Positions 8,341-17,185 are shown, counted from the first letter of the stretch. The stretch: DNA of 64,000 nt from Flavobacterium supellecticarium (GCF_004801375.1 NZ_SSNZ01000009.1:92182-156181), one strand, 5' to 3'. Notes: a model not told the origin generated them from the letters alone. Numbers and translations are program-made.

Positions 8341-9960
8341 CTAAAGATTTCCGATTATCTTGTCTTTAGGGTATTTAACGGTATAGCTGATGCGGATTTT
8401 TTTCGTCTCATTCGGTTTTAAATGGAACTCCCAACTTAATAAACCGGTTTCGGAATTAACCTTCGCACCCTCTTTTTGTTTTAATTCGATTTCAATTTCC
8501 TTATCGCTGCTTAATGGATACTGATCCTCCAGTTTTAACAAAACAGATTCTTTTTTGTTGTTACGGATCGTAATGTCATATGTGAAAGTTTGTTCTTTTT
8601 TGGCAGACAGGAATTTAACACCGGATTTATCGACAACTTTTTCACGCGTGATCACAACTTTTTTGTCGCGTCCCATACTAAGATTCAACGTGTCGGATGT
8701 TTGTCCCGGATTGACAAGGGTTTTACCGACATACATTCCCTCGAAAATGATATTGGCTTCGCCTTTTAACAGATTGTATTTGCCATAATCAGTAATCTCG
8801 GCCAATAAAAAGGATTCCTTATCCAGTTTGGGCGCTGCATAATATTTATACGTAGCCGGCAATTTGATCTCTTTTAACGAAACGCTATGGGTTTTACCAT
8901 TCGACAGGATGTCATACGGAATATCAATATCAAACGAAACATTTAACTGATTTTCGTTGATCATGGTATAATCCGAAACCGTACTTCTTGCTTGTAATCC
9001 GGAAACTTTTCCTCGAATCCCGACTGCTGAGACTGCAACCTCTTCCAGTCGATCATGGTTAGCTTTGACTTGTGGTACGGCAGAATATATTTGTTGGTAC
9101 GCTAAAAACCAGGGGTTGATTACAGGTGCCTGATTGTTCTGGTTCGGGATGCCGCTGGAAAGAGTTAGTTTTACTTTTCTCCAGTCGACTCCAGTGTTTT
9201 GAACCACTTGTGCTTTATACAACATGTTTACTGGCGATGCAATATTATCAGCGCGAAGCTCATAAAACGGCGACCAACGCGCATTGTTTGTCAGATACGA
9301 AACATCCAGTGTTATCGCTCCGGCGGTTTGGTTCATCACTTGTAATACCAGTTTTCCAGTCGCATTTTTTTCTTCCTTGTTGCTGTTGATTTCCAGTTTG
9401 GTATTGAGCTTGGTTAACAGATCCGACAGTTTCTTTTCGCGTTCGTTTAAAACGTCTATTGTATTACTGATTTCGGTGCGTTTTGTTTTGTAATACTCCA
9501 CCATTTTCATCAGTTCCGTGACACTCAAACCGGTATTTGCCCCATATACCTGTTGATTTCGATCCAGAATTTCAATGGTTTTCATTTCAGAAGTCCGCGT
9601 GTTGTTTAAACGATCCAGTTCTTTTTGTACAATTTTGATGCTATCCCGTACTTTTTTAATAGCTGGTGAACTTTCATCGATGTCGTATTCACTGATATAA
9701 TCGTTCGTGAATTGTGAGGAAAGTACTGTAAGGCTCGAAGGCGCACCGATCTGGACTGTGTTTTCATTCAGATAATTCGCTACATTTTTGATAACGATTT
9801 CATGTGTTCCGGCCGGAAGATTCAGATGAGCTGTTTGTGATATTTCTGCGGCGTTAAAATATACGGTAACTGCATTGACTTTGGCTGTCGTAAAAACAGG
9901 CTTTTGGGCGAATACCATTCCGGATAGGGCGAATAGGAGTATCGTGATAAACTTTTTCAT
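8341..9960 (-). CDS. DUF4139/mucoidy-inhibitor-like exported protein
   Basis: The 539-residue protein has a signal peptide (ITILLFALSGMVFAQ). An N-terminal DUF4140-like domain (VNAVTVYFNAAEISQTAHL, about 25-120) is followed by a coiled coil of about 100-190 and a C-terminal DUF4139 beta-rich domain (WSPFYELRAD, VKLTLSSGIP, and the ending KIRISYTVKYPKDKIIG). A short stretch LEEVAVSAVGIRG resembles plug-like segments of TonB-linked proteins, but there is no barrel. The family name comes from MuiA; its molecular function is unknown. The protein is likely periplasmic or outer-membrane associated. Confidence 0.85.
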   Translation of the reverse strand: MKKFITILLFALSGMVFAQKPVFTTAKVNAVTVYFNAAEISQTAHLNLPAGTHEIVIKNVANYLNENTVQIGAPSSLTVLSSQFTNDYISEYDIDESSPAIKKVRDSIKIVQKELDRLNNTRTSEMKTIEILDRNQQVYGANTGLSVTELMKMVEYYKTKRTEISNTIDVLNEREKKLSDLLTKLNTKLEINSNKEEKNATGKLVLQVMNQTAGAITLDVSYLTNNARWSPFYELRADNIASPVNMLYKAQVVQNTGVDWRKVKLTLSSGIPNQNNQAPVINPWFLAYQQIYSAVPQVKANHDRLEEVAVSAVGIRGKVSGLQARSTVSDYTMINENQLNVSFDIDIPYDILSNGKTHSVSLKEIKLPATYKYYAAPKLDKESFLLAEITDYGKYNLLKGEANIIFEGMYVGKTLVNPGQTSDTLNLSMGRDKKVVITREKVVDKSGVKFLSAKKEQTFTYDITIRNNKKESVLLKLEDQYPLSSDKEIEIELKQKEGAKVNSETGLLSWEFHLKPNETKKIRISYTVKYPKDKIIGNL

Positions 9961-10011
9961 GTTTTTTTAGTAAATATAATGTTTTGTAAATTGTTTACGA
10001 ACCGTTATGTT

Positions 10012-10125
10012 TTAGGTTCTTTTACGACCGGTAGCGTTGGCAAAGACCACGATGCCGATAAAAAATGCGGTAAGGATAAAGACTGTTGGCATTTCGTTTT
10101 TATTTTTGGAAAGAGTGGATGTCAT
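10012..10125 (-). CDS. 37-residue single-pass membrane protein
   Basis: This small ORF encodes MTSTLSKNKN followed by a hydrophobic helix (TVFILTAFFIGIVVFANA) and a basic tail GRKRT. It overlaps the 3' end of the 430-residue gene by 26 bases. An internal ATG at 10092 would instead start 8 bases after that gene's stop and leave 26 residues including the whole helix. The topology and position at the end of a LytTR-controlled unit support a real small protein, perhaps a partner of the exported repeat protein. No homologue is recognised. Confidence 0.55.
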   Translation of the reverse strand: MTSTLSKNKNEMPTVFILTAFFIGIVVFANATGRKRT

Positions 10126-11392
10126 TTTCAATCGTCAGGATTAACAAACAGGTGGCGGTACAAAAAACCGGACTGGTAATGCAATGGTGACCGTTCCAGC
10201 TACCATTGTTGTTTTGTATGTTGATCAGCTTTCCGCTAACGTTGTCATACCAGTTTTTCCAGTCATTGTCTTTTTTAACCAACATGGATTCACCTGTTTG
10301 CAGAAAGCTCATAAATTCTTCACCACCATTATTTCCGAAACCATTCATTACACCATTGTCCATTGCCTGTACTTTTGCGGCTTTATACACTTTTGATGCA
10401 ACATCGTAGGACGCGGCTTTTTCTTTCGAAATACCAATCTTTTGCAGGTTCTCGCGGTTGAGTTCGGCTGTTTTACCGATTTTACCTTCTGCTTTGGCTT
10501 TGGTAAACAGTTCTTCTGCTTCTTTGGCTTCGGAGGCACTTCCACGAACGGAACTACTCACCGCATAAAGCATAATGCCAGCACCATCTTCGGTTTTGGC
10601 GGTATTACTTTCCGTATTGTAATTGCTTTTCTGATAATTACGGGCAGCGGTGATTTTGTCTTCGTTTACGGTAATGTTTTTGTTTTTCTTGGCCTGCTCC
10701 AATCCCGAACTGGCAAAGGACGATTGTAACACACCAGCCCAACCGGCTCCGTTTACTTTCCCGTTGGTGTCGTAGGATTTCTCAATTTTGTTAACGCAGA
10801 TTTGTATGGCGTTCTCAACGCGTCGCGACGGATTCTTTTCGGCTACCTGATTTAAAAATTGAAGCGCTAGTGCGGCATCAATATTTTCGCCCAGTTTGCG
10901 TTGTATCTGTGTGCCGCGAACCTGCGTGATATAAGCACTGTTTTTATTGGTTTCGATCTGTTGTAACAGATAGTCCAGCGCATTGGAAAGTTGTTTTTGA
11001 TAAGGCCCTTTGGTCGTGGTATAGCCCATACGGTATAAGGCCATCGCAGCCATCGCAGTTGTAGCCGGATCGGATTGTACAGCATGCGGGTTCATTTCGC
11101 CCTGATTGCTGTGCGAACCGGCGCCCCAGCCTCCGTCGTTGTTTTGTGCGGAAACTAACCATTTTTCACCTTTTTGCACAACGTTTTTTAGAGAAGCATC
11201 ATTTTTATATTGGGCATATTCCGCAACAGGTTGTTCGCCCATAACCGACATGAAAACACAAGGTTGTTCTTCCGGTGCTTTTTGGGTATGTAGTACGGTT
11301 GTTTCAGTCGATTCCGGTTTTCCGGTTTTGATCATTACTCCGGTCAACACTACCGAAGTTGTTAAAGCTAGTAAAAGATTCTCGGTTTTCAT
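10100..11392 (-). CDS. Exported protein with prenyltransferase/squalene-oxidase-like repeats
   Basis: The 430-residue protein has an N-terminal hydrophobic signal (LLLALTTSVVLTGVMI). Helical repeats of the alpha/alpha-toroid type are suggested by KWLVSAQNNDGGWG near residue 95, by ATTAMAAMALYRMGYT, and by a C-terminal copy LINIQNNNGSWNGHH with ITSPVFCTATCLLIL. This QNxDGGWG pattern occurs in prenyltransferase/squalene cyclase repeats and related secreted toroids. No DXDD catalytic motif is seen, so a binding or structural role is more likely than cyclisation. Its promoter carries the predicted LytTR operator. The 37-residue membrane protein follows in the same unit. Confidence 0.75.
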   Translation of the reverse strand: MKTENLLLALTTSVVLTGVMIKTGKPESTETTVLHTQKAPEEQPCVFMSVMGEQPVAEYAQYKNDASLKNVVQKGEKWLVSAQNNDGGWGAGSHSNQGEMNPHAVQSDPATTAMAAMALYRMGYTTTKGPYQKQLSNALDYLLQQIETNKNSAYITQVRGTQIQRKLGENIDAALALQFLNQVAEKNPSRRVENAIQICVNKIEKSYDTNGKVNGAGWAGVLQSSFASSGLEQAKKNKNITVNEDKITAARNYQKSNYNTESNTAKTEDGAGIMLYAVSSSVRGSASEAKEAEELFTKAKAEGKIGKTAELNRENLQKIGISKEKAASYDVASKVYKAAKVQAMDNGVMNGFGNNGGEEFMSFLQTGESMLVKKDNDWKNWYDNVSGKLINIQNNNGSWNGHHCITSPVFCTATCLLILTIENDIHSFQK

Positions 11393-11420
11393 GATTTTCG
11401 GTTTTTTAAAGATTACAGTT

Positions 11421-11428
11421 CAAAAGTA
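11421..11428 (-). promoter_or_regulatory. -7 box of the repeat-protein gene
   Basis: The minus strand reads TACTTTTG, 28 bases before the start codon. No -33 box is present; the direct repeat at 11459-11487 replaces it. Confidence 0.6.
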
Positions 11429-11458
11429 GTCGTATCGTAAATGCGGTTTTGGCAGAAT

Positions 11459-11487
11459 GGGTGAAAGCGGCTTTTTACTTGGTGAAA
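11459..11487 (-). promoter_or_regulatory. Predicted LytTR operator A
   Basis: GGTGAA at 11460-11465 and again at 11481-11486 form a direct repeat with a 21-bp period. The pair is embedded in GGGTGAAA and ACTTGGTGAA blocks that are repeated exactly at operator B, and TTTTGGnAGAAn precedes both. The first half-site starts 32 bases from the end of the -7 box, as in operator B. LytTR regulators bind 9-bp direct repeats separated by 12-13 bp, which fits. Confidence 0.65.
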
Positions 11488-11500
11488 GAATTGTAGCAAC

Positions 11501-12454
11501 TTATTTGGAAGTACTTAGCTGTAAGGATTTCAGATCACCGGATGGTGTTATCAGTATATATTCCTTTTCATTTTTTGGCGCTGGCTTTTTGGTGCGAGTG
11601 ATGGCAATTTTAACCTCATATTGCACTTGAATCACCGGTTCGAGTATGGTTGGATTCACAACAAAATCAAAATCCTTGTTTACAATGGGTTGGTAATACA
11701 GTGTTGTCGATTTGGTAGCCTGGTTGACATTGGCGAATTTTTTAAGCGAAAGCGATGAACTGCTATAGGCTTCATACGATTTATACATTTCAACCGGAAG
11801 TGTGATGCTGTAACCGTCCGCTATTTTTTTCTCGGCATTCGTAAACGTTTCACCCAACAGTATTTCGTAATTTTTGGCTTTTTCCAAAACCAGAAGTCGG
11901 GCTTTGTTCATCAGGTCTTTTTTAACCGTTTCCAAAGTATTCGAAAAGTAATCTACCCGTACGAGGTCGTAAATTTCATTGGCGGATAGAATCTTCATAA
12001 AATCGTCCAGGAGATTCGGATCGGTATATTTAATATGAATGTTCTTTTTTAGCTCAAAACCTACCGGGATTTCATTATAGGTTTTCCGACTGAATAGTTT
12101 TCGGTCAACTGTATAATCATACATCGGAACAAAAGTGATCATATCTACAAAGGTTTCCACACCTTTTTTTAATCGGATTTCTTTTAACGACTGACCAATG
12201 CGCTTGTCGATGATCTCATTGACTTCTTCTGTAGAGGAACCGGTTTGGGTAACCTGGAAAATAGCGACATATGCATCGGCTTTCACATTGGCCAGACCTT
12301 TTACACTGGCGATGATATCGGCATTGGAAGGGAAATTCACATTGATCGAATTGTCGGTAAATACAACCTGGTTTTTATAATTGATATTCCCGGAAACTTG
12401 TGCAAAAGCAAAATGTACCGTCAATAAGCTTGCAAAGAGTAGTATTTTTTTCAT
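11501..12454 (-). CDS. SIMPL/DUF541-like exported protein
   Basis: I chose the ATG at 12454 (317 residues) because it begins a signal peptide (MKKILLFASLLTVHFAFAQ). The longer frame to 12679 runs through the promoter region and into the kinase gene. The body resembles SIMPL (DUF541) domains: an early VKGLANVKADAYVAIFQVTQTG strand pair, a central helix (VKKDLMNKARLLVLEKAKNYE) and closing strands (VIQVQYEVKIAIT). Function is unknown; the fold occurs in periplasmic and outer-membrane proteins of varied roles. It is transcribed away from the kinase/regulator pair and carries operator B, so it is probably a target of that system. Confidence 0.75.
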   Translation of the reverse strand: MKKILLFASLLTVHFAFAQVSGNINYKNQVVFTDNSINVNFPSNADIIASVKGLANVKADAYVAIFQVTQTGSSTEEVNEIIDKRIGQSLKEIRLKKGVETFVDMITFVPMYDYTVDRKLFSRKTYNEIPVGFELKKNIHIKYTDPNLLDDFMKILSANEIYDLVRVDYFSNTLETVKKDLMNKARLLVLEKAKNYEILLGETFTNAEKKIADGYSITLPVEMYKSYEAYSSSSLSLKKFANVNQATKSTTLYYQPIVNKDFDFVVNPTILEPVIQVQYEVKIAITRTKKPAPKNEKEYILITPSGDLKSLQLSTSK

Positions 12455-12477
12455 GTCGGAGGTTTTAAGGTTCGGAG

Positions 12478-12485
12478 CAAATGTA
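12478..12485 (-). promoter_or_regulatory. -7 box of the SIMPL-like gene
   Basis: The minus strand reads TACATTTG, 23 bases before the chosen start at 12454, which also supports that start over the one at 12679. Confidence 0.6.
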
Positions 12486-12515
12486 TTAATCGAAAAAACG
12501 TACTTTTGGAAGAAC

Positions 12516-12544
12516 GGGTGAAACGTGAATCCGACTTGGTGAAT
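12516..12544. promoter_or_regulatory. Predicted LytTR operator B
   Basis: GGTGAA at 12517-12522 and 12538-12543 repeat with a 21-bp period, inside the same GGGTGAAA-N10-ACTTGGTGAA arrangement as operator A. The 10-base spacer differs, so only the half-sites are conserved. The first half-site again starts 32 bases from the -7 box end. The site also lies 61 bases before the kinase start codon and could allow autoregulation. Confidence 0.65.
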
Positions 12545-12604
12545 GCTATAGGAAAGGATTTTGGTTTTAACGTACTTTACATTCAGAAAAACAAGTAAAA
12601 CAGC

Positions 12605-14422
12605 ATGCGGTATATAACGTATATCTTGATCGGATTGGGTATCGGACTTTTGACTCCGCAGCAGGCGATTGCCCAACAAATCAATACCGAAAAAGCGAGT
12701 AAAAGTGTTAGTGGGAAACTGAGTAAAGCAGCTGATGAACTGGCCAAATCCTTAGACGCGAACGATGAGGTAAAGATTGCAGCGAGTTACGAAAAGCTCG
12801 CACAGGAGTTTATTGATGCTGACGATCCGGTGAAAGGAGAAGAATATCTTAAAAAAGCACTCGAAAGTTTTACCCGATTGAAACGGAAAGAAGACATTGC
12901 CCGGGTAACGCGAAATCTGGCGCGAACTCAGGAGAGTCAGAATAAATATAAAGCGGCGATAAGTAATTATCAGACCGCGAGTGCTATTACGGTAGATAAA
13001 AGCGCGATTGAGGTCAATCAGAATGATGCCAAGCGCTTGCAAAGTCCCCAAAATCCGGCGGCACAGTATGATTATGTCAATTCCAATATCAAATTGCTGG
13101 AAAAAGAAAACCGAAGCGAAGAAGTAGCCGATGCCTATGTGCAAAAAGCGGAAATGAGTCTGAAGAAGCGGAATAAAGCCGAAGCCATTGAAAGCTATAA
13201 TCAGGCGATTACGTTTGTTAAAGACAAGCCGGAAGCAGTGATCAAACTCAAAAATGAAATCGCAAAAGTTTATACTGCCGATAATCAGTTTGACGAAGCT
13301 ATCAGTATTTCCGAAAAACTATTGGCCGATGCAAGAGCGCGCCAGGATTTTGATACCGAAATAACGCAATTGCAATCGTTGGCAACCATCTATTTTAAAA
13401 AGAAAGAACCGGAAAAAGCAACACACGCCTTAAAAGAAGCCTATGAACGAGCAACCGAAAAAGGAAAAACCGATGCCGTAAAAAAGAGCCTCGAAAGATT
13501 GCTTAACTATTACCGACAAACCGGAAATTATAAGGAGAGTACACAGTTATACGAGCAATTCTTTCAAAACTACGAACAGCTAACCCGAAAAGACAGTGCG
13601 CAAGCCGACCAGTTGGCCTTTCAGGTAACGGAAGAAAAAATTCGTCAGCTGGAAAAAGAAAAAGTGTTAAAAGATGAATTGATCACCAAAAAAAACACCT
13701 TTAATTATTTTCTGATCGGGTCTATGGGATTGCTGTTGTTGCTTTTAGGATTGATCATAAAAGCTTTGTATTCGATCAAAACAAAGAATAAAGAAATCGC
13801 CTTACAGTCGTTGCGACGGGAAATGAATCCGCATTTTATTTTTAACAGTCTCAATAGCGTCAATCAGTTTATCTCGCAAAACCGCGAGCTGGAAGCGAAT
13901 AAGTATCTGACGTCCTATTCGAAGCTGATGCGGAATATGATGGAGAATTCGAACAAGGATTTTATCGCCTTGGGAAGTGAAATCGAACAATTGCGGAAAT
14001 ACCTCGATCTTGAACACATGCGTTTCGAAGATCAGTTTGAATATACCATCACGGTGGATGAAAAACTCGATACGGAAACCATTCAGATTCCTAATATGAT
14101 CATTCAACCTCAACTGGAAAATGCCATTTGGCACGGACTTCGGTACAAAGAGGAGAAAGGATTGTTACAATTGCGTTTTCTCCTTGAAAATGGAAGTGTT
14201 GTGGTTGTGATCGAGGACAATGGTATCGGATTGACCAAAAGTCGGGAACTGAAAACCAAAAATCAGAAAGTTCACCAGTCGAGAGGACTTACCAATACCA
14301 AAGAGCGGATTGGGTTGTTAAACGAATTGTATAAAAAAGAGATTGCCTTACAGATTGTTGAAAAAACAGAGCCGGAAACCGGGACTATTGTAACCCTGCG
14401 TTTTTCCCGGATTGAAAAGTAG
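12605..14422 (+). CDS. LytS-type sensor histidine kinase with periplasmic TPR domain
   Basis: The 605-residue protein starts with a signal-like segment (ITYILIGLGIGLLTPQQAIAQ), followed by TPR-like helical repeats over about residues 40-330 (such as EEYLKKALESFTRL and AIESYNQAITFV). One membrane helix lies near 360-385 (YFLIGSMGLLLLLLGLIIKAL), then a cytoplasmic His_kinase domain in which H410 in MNPHFIFNSLNS is the predicted phospho-acceptor. The HATPase part is shown by PQLENAIWHGLRYKE and VIEDNGIGL. It should sense a periplasmic signal and phosphorylate the LytTR regulator encoded 6 bases downstream. Confidence 0.9.
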   Translation: MRYITYILIGLGIGLLTPQQAIAQQINTEKASKSVSGKLSKAADELAKSLDANDEVKIAASYEKLAQEFIDADDPVKGEEYLKKALESFTRLKRKEDIARVTRNLARTQESQNKYKAAISNYQTASAITVDKSAIEVNQNDAKRLQSPQNPAAQYDYVNSNIKLLEKENRSEEVADAYVQKAEMSLKKRNKAEAIESYNQAITFVKDKPEAVIKLKNEIAKVYTADNQFDEAISISEKLLADARARQDFDTEITQLQSLATIYFKKKEPEKATHALKEAYERATEKGKTDAVKKSLERLLNYYRQTGNYKESTQLYEQFFQNYEQLTRKDSAQADQLAFQVTEEKIRQLEKEKVLKDELITKKNTFNYFLIGSMGLLLLLLGLIIKALYSIKTKNKEIALQSLRREMNPHFIFNSLNSVNQFISQNRELEANKYLTSYSKLMRNMMENSNKDFIALGSEIEQLRKYLDLEHMRFEDQFEYTITVDEKLDTETIQIPNMIIQPQLENAIWHGLRYKEEKGLLQLRFLLENGSVVVVIEDNGIGLTKSRELKTKNQKVHQSRGLTNTKERIGLLNELYKKEIALQIVEKTEPETGTIVTLRFSRIEK

Positions 14423-14428
14423 AATACC

Positions 14429-15175
14429 ATGCAAAAAATAAGAAGTGTCATCGTAGAAGATGAATTAGCGGCTAGAGAAGTGCTTAAAAATTACCTCTCC
14501 AAGTATTGTCCGCAGGTTGAGGTAATTGGCGAAGCGCAACATATCAAAGAAGCCGTACCTTTGTTGCATGAACTGGAACCGCAACTGGTTTTTCTCGATG
14601 TGGAAATGCCTTTCGGAAATGCTTTCGATGTGTTGGAAGCCTGTAAGGATTTGCAGTTTGAAACGATCTTTGTGACCGCTTTTTCGGAATATTCGTTAAA
14701 AGCCTTAAATCAGAGTGCGGCCTATTATTTGTTGAAACCCATCAGTATTGAAGAACTGATTTTGGCGGTCAATAAAGTGCAATTGCAATTGTTGAATCAG
14801 GAAATTTTTAACCGGAATCGAATCATAGTGGAAAACTTCCGGGAGCCAAATCCGGAGCGTCAGAAAGTTATTTTGCCAACACTCGAAGGTTTTGAAGTCG
14901 CCAAAATGGAAGAGATCGTTCGCCTACGCGGGAATGGTAATTTTACGGATATATATTTACAGGATGGCAGTAAGAAAATGGTCTGTCGGTTTTTAAAACA
15001 TTTTTCGGAAATCCTTCCGTTTCCATTTTTGCGGGTTCACAAATCCCATATCATCAATGTGAATTTTGTAAAATCCTATCATAAAGGAGCCGGTGGTTAT
15101 GTAACGCTTTTCGATGGTTCGGAAGTGGAAATTTCACCGACCTATAAAGAAGAGTTTCTAAAGAATTTTAAATAA
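14429..15175 (+). CDS. LytTR-family response regulator
   Basis: The 248-residue protein has an N-terminal receiver domain with acidic residues in IVEDE, the predicted phosphorylation site D57 in VFLDVEMP, the conserved Thr in FVTAFSEYS and the Lys in YYLLKPIS. A C-terminal LytTR DNA-binding domain covers about 145-245 (IVRLRGNGNFTDIYLQDG, FLRVHKSHIIN). It is the cognate partner of the kinase just upstream. LytTR proteins bind paired direct repeats about two helical turns apart, as found at 11459-11487 and 12516-12544. Its stop codon abuts the stop of the convergent transglycosylase gene. Confidence 0.93.
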   Translation: MQKIRSVIVEDELAAREVLKNYLSKYCPQVEVIGEAQHIKEAVPLLHELEPQLVFLDVEMPFGNAFDVLEACKDLQFETIFVTAFSEYSLKALNQSAAYYLLKPISIEELILAVNKVQLQLLNQEIFNRNRIIVENFREPNPERQKVILPTLEGFEVAKMEEIVRLRGNGNFTDIYLQDGSKKMVCRFLKHFSEILPFPFLRVHKSHIINVNFVKSYHKGAGGYVTLFDGSEVEISPTYKEEFLKNFK

Positions 15176-17137
15176 TTAATACACCATTTCTTTAATAAAA
15201 AGAGAATCAACAGGGATGCTATCCGAAACGGCTTTTAGCTTTAGGAACGAGCGCGAACGACCGTTTATCGTAAACGGTAATTTATAACCAATGGTATCTT
15301 CAGGAGTTAAAACACCTCTGCGTAACATTAGTTTCGTCAGGAAGTTTTGCTGTTCGTTGGCATAGCCTTTTAAACTTCCGCTACTATCAAATTGCCACAT
15401 GAATTTTTTTGGCTTTGGTACAATGGTCGCTAAGAAAAGACATTCTTTTAACGTCAGATCGGCAGGTTTTTTCTGAAAATAAAACTGAGCGGCTTCTCCG
15501 ATTCCGTATACATTCGGCCCCCATTCGATTACGTTAAAGTAAACCTCAAGCATCCGTTGCTTACTGGCGATACGGTTGTTTTCGAGTATATATACCAACA
15601 GGATTTCTTCGAGTTTGCGCGATAAGGTCTTTTCACGGGTCAGGAATACATTTTTGACCAATTGCATACTGATCGTACTGGCGCCACGGGCAAATTTTTT
15701 GGTTCGGATGTTTTTAACGATCGACTGTTTAAAGGCTTCGTTGATAAAACCGCGGTGTGACATAAACGACGGATCTTCTGACGTTAAAACGCTTTTTTGC
15801 AAATAAGGGGAAATCTGATCCAACGGTGTGAAATTCGGATTGGACGGCCCCACGACTATCGGGCGTTGAGGCACTCCGTTTTCGATCGCACGATAGGTGA
15901 ATGCGGTGTTTAGTTTGTCCAGATCGGCTTCCCCGTATTTAAGTATTCGTAGGCCTTCTTTTCGGAGTTTACTGTCGAAAACAAGGGCATTCGGGTTGTT
16001 TTTGTTAAATTGAAAATCGAGTTTATAGTCAAAACTACCTACAGCTTCCATGCCTTCGAAATGGGTGAATAATCCTTTCGGAAGAGACGTGATAAAGTCT
16101 TGTGCTTTCATATTGGGAATCGCAACACGAAGGGTATACAAAGTGTCTTTTTCGGTGTTGTACTCGGCAAAGGGCTGTACTTTTATAGCGTTGAGCTGTG
16201 CTTTGGAACTACTGTCTATGGCGACAAAATGTTCCCCAAAAAGTAAGCGGTAATCAAAACGGGCTTTTTCGATGATCACATCTTTTTTAGCAATCCTCGG
16301 ATGGTTAATAGTAAAGTTACTGATAGCGGTATAGCCGTCAACATGAAGTTCGTTGCCTTCCATTTTGATTTTGGCTACGTTCACATGTATACTGTCAAAA
16401 CTGGACAAAAGATGAAAACGTTCGTCTATATACGGAACTTTGATTTTGGAAGTATCGCTATTAAAAAAACGAAGATCGGCTGTTTTATTCCTCGGATCGG
16501 CCATTCCCCGGATTTGCCAGTTTTGGGTAAAGGTATTGGTGCGGACGTTTATCGTGGTTTGCAGTTGTTTTCCTCTCAGATCGAGTTCGTTTAGATGCAT
16601 CGTAACCTTTCGTCCCATATCGTCCATCCGGAGCGACAGGTTTTGAAGTGTCATATTGGTTGGAATCAGATTTAAAGCCTTGGTCAGTAGGCGATAGGCC
16701 AGTTTGGCGTAATTCTTTTTCTCATTTTCGGGATTGTCTTCTTTTTCCCACTTCAGAAAAGCATCAAAGTTTCGGCCTTTTTCGTTTTTTACCAGTTGAA
16801 TAAAACCGTTTTTCATTTCCAGTTCCTGCAATTGAATATCCCCGGTGAATAACTGGAAGAGGTTTACAGTGGTGGTTACTTTTTCTATAGATAATAGGGT
16901 GTCGGCCTGTTTGGGAACCAAAATGATATCGTGAAGGCTTACGCCATTTAGTCCGTCAAATTGTGCTTTTTTGATCGAAAGGGTACAGTTGTACTCGGCA
17001 TCGAAACGGTTTTCGGCTTTGGTAATCACTTTTTGAAGTAGGGAATCCCGGAAGATAAAAAGCCCGGTAAACGCAAGCGCAAACAGGACTAACAGCGCTA
17101 TCGAAAAGCGGATGATTTTTTGCTTTCTGGTTCTCAT
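15176..17137 (-). CDS. Monofunctional GT51 transglycosylase with AsmA-like N-terminal region
   Basis: The 653-residue protein has an N-terminal membrane anchor (IIRFSIALLVLFALAFTGLFIF). A long beta-rich region of about 30-420 resembles AsmA-type proteins (KKAQFDGLNGVSLHDIIL, LQELEMKNGFIQL). A GT51 glycosyltransferase domain of about 435-610 has EDPSFMSHRG, with the catalytic Glu, RGASTISMQLVKNVFL and the Glu in RKLEEILLVYILE. No transpeptidase domain is present, so it should polymerise glycan strands from lipid II but not cross-link them. It is much longer than MtgA (~240 residues) because of the N-terminal region, whose partner or substrate is unknown. Confidence 0.85.
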   Translation of the reverse strand: MRTRKQKIIRFSIALLVLFALAFTGLFIFRDSLLQKVITKAENRFDAEYNCTLSIKKAQFDGLNGVSLHDIILVPKQADTLLSIEKVTTTVNLFQLFTGDIQLQELEMKNGFIQLVKNEKGRNFDAFLKWEKEDNPENEKKNYAKLAYRLLTKALNLIPTNMTLQNLSLRMDDMGRKVTMHLNELDLRGKQLQTTINVRTNTFTQNWQIRGMADPRNKTADLRFFNSDTSKIKVPYIDERFHLLSSFDSIHVNVAKIKMEGNELHVDGYTAISNFTINHPRIAKKDVIIEKARFDYRLLFGEHFVAIDSSSKAQLNAIKVQPFAEYNTEKDTLYTLRVAIPNMKAQDFITSLPKGLFTHFEGMEAVGSFDYKLDFQFNKNNPNALVFDSKLRKEGLRILKYGEADLDKLNTAFTYRAIENGVPQRPIVVGPSNPNFTPLDQISPYLQKSVLTSEDPSFMSHRGFINEAFKQSIVKNIRTKKFARGASTISMQLVKNVFLTREKTLSRKLEEILLVYILENNRIASKQRMLEVYFNVIEWGPNVYGIGEAAQFYFQKKPADLTLKECLFLATIVPKPKKFMWQFDSSGSLKGYANEQQNFLTKLMLRRGVLTPEDTIGYKLPFTINGRSRSFLKLKAVSDSIPVDSLFIKEMVY

Positions 17138-17154
17138 ACTTCTACTGGTTTGTA

Positions 17155-17185
17155 CAAAAATAGGGTATTATCCCTAAAAATAAAG
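17155..17185 (-). promoter_or_regulatory. Promoter of the GT51 gene with internal dyad
   Basis: The minus strand has TATTTTTG (17162-17155) as a -7 box. A dyad TAGGG-N6-CCCTA at 17161-17176 overlaps its edge and fills much of the spacer, a position suited to an operator. The -33 match is weak. Confidence 0.4.

Noticed and set aside
11106..11429. 107-residue plus-strand frame over the repeat-protein gene
   Set aside because: It is Cys/Ser/Phe-rich and antisense to the signal and first repeat; no promoter is seen.
12455..12679. N-terminal extension of the SIMPL-like protein
   Set aside because: It would cover the promoter and operator and overlap the kinase gene; a proper signal peptide starts at 12454.
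13802..14134. 110-residue antisense frame over the histidine kinase
   Set aside because: It opposes the conserved kinase domain and is a shadow.
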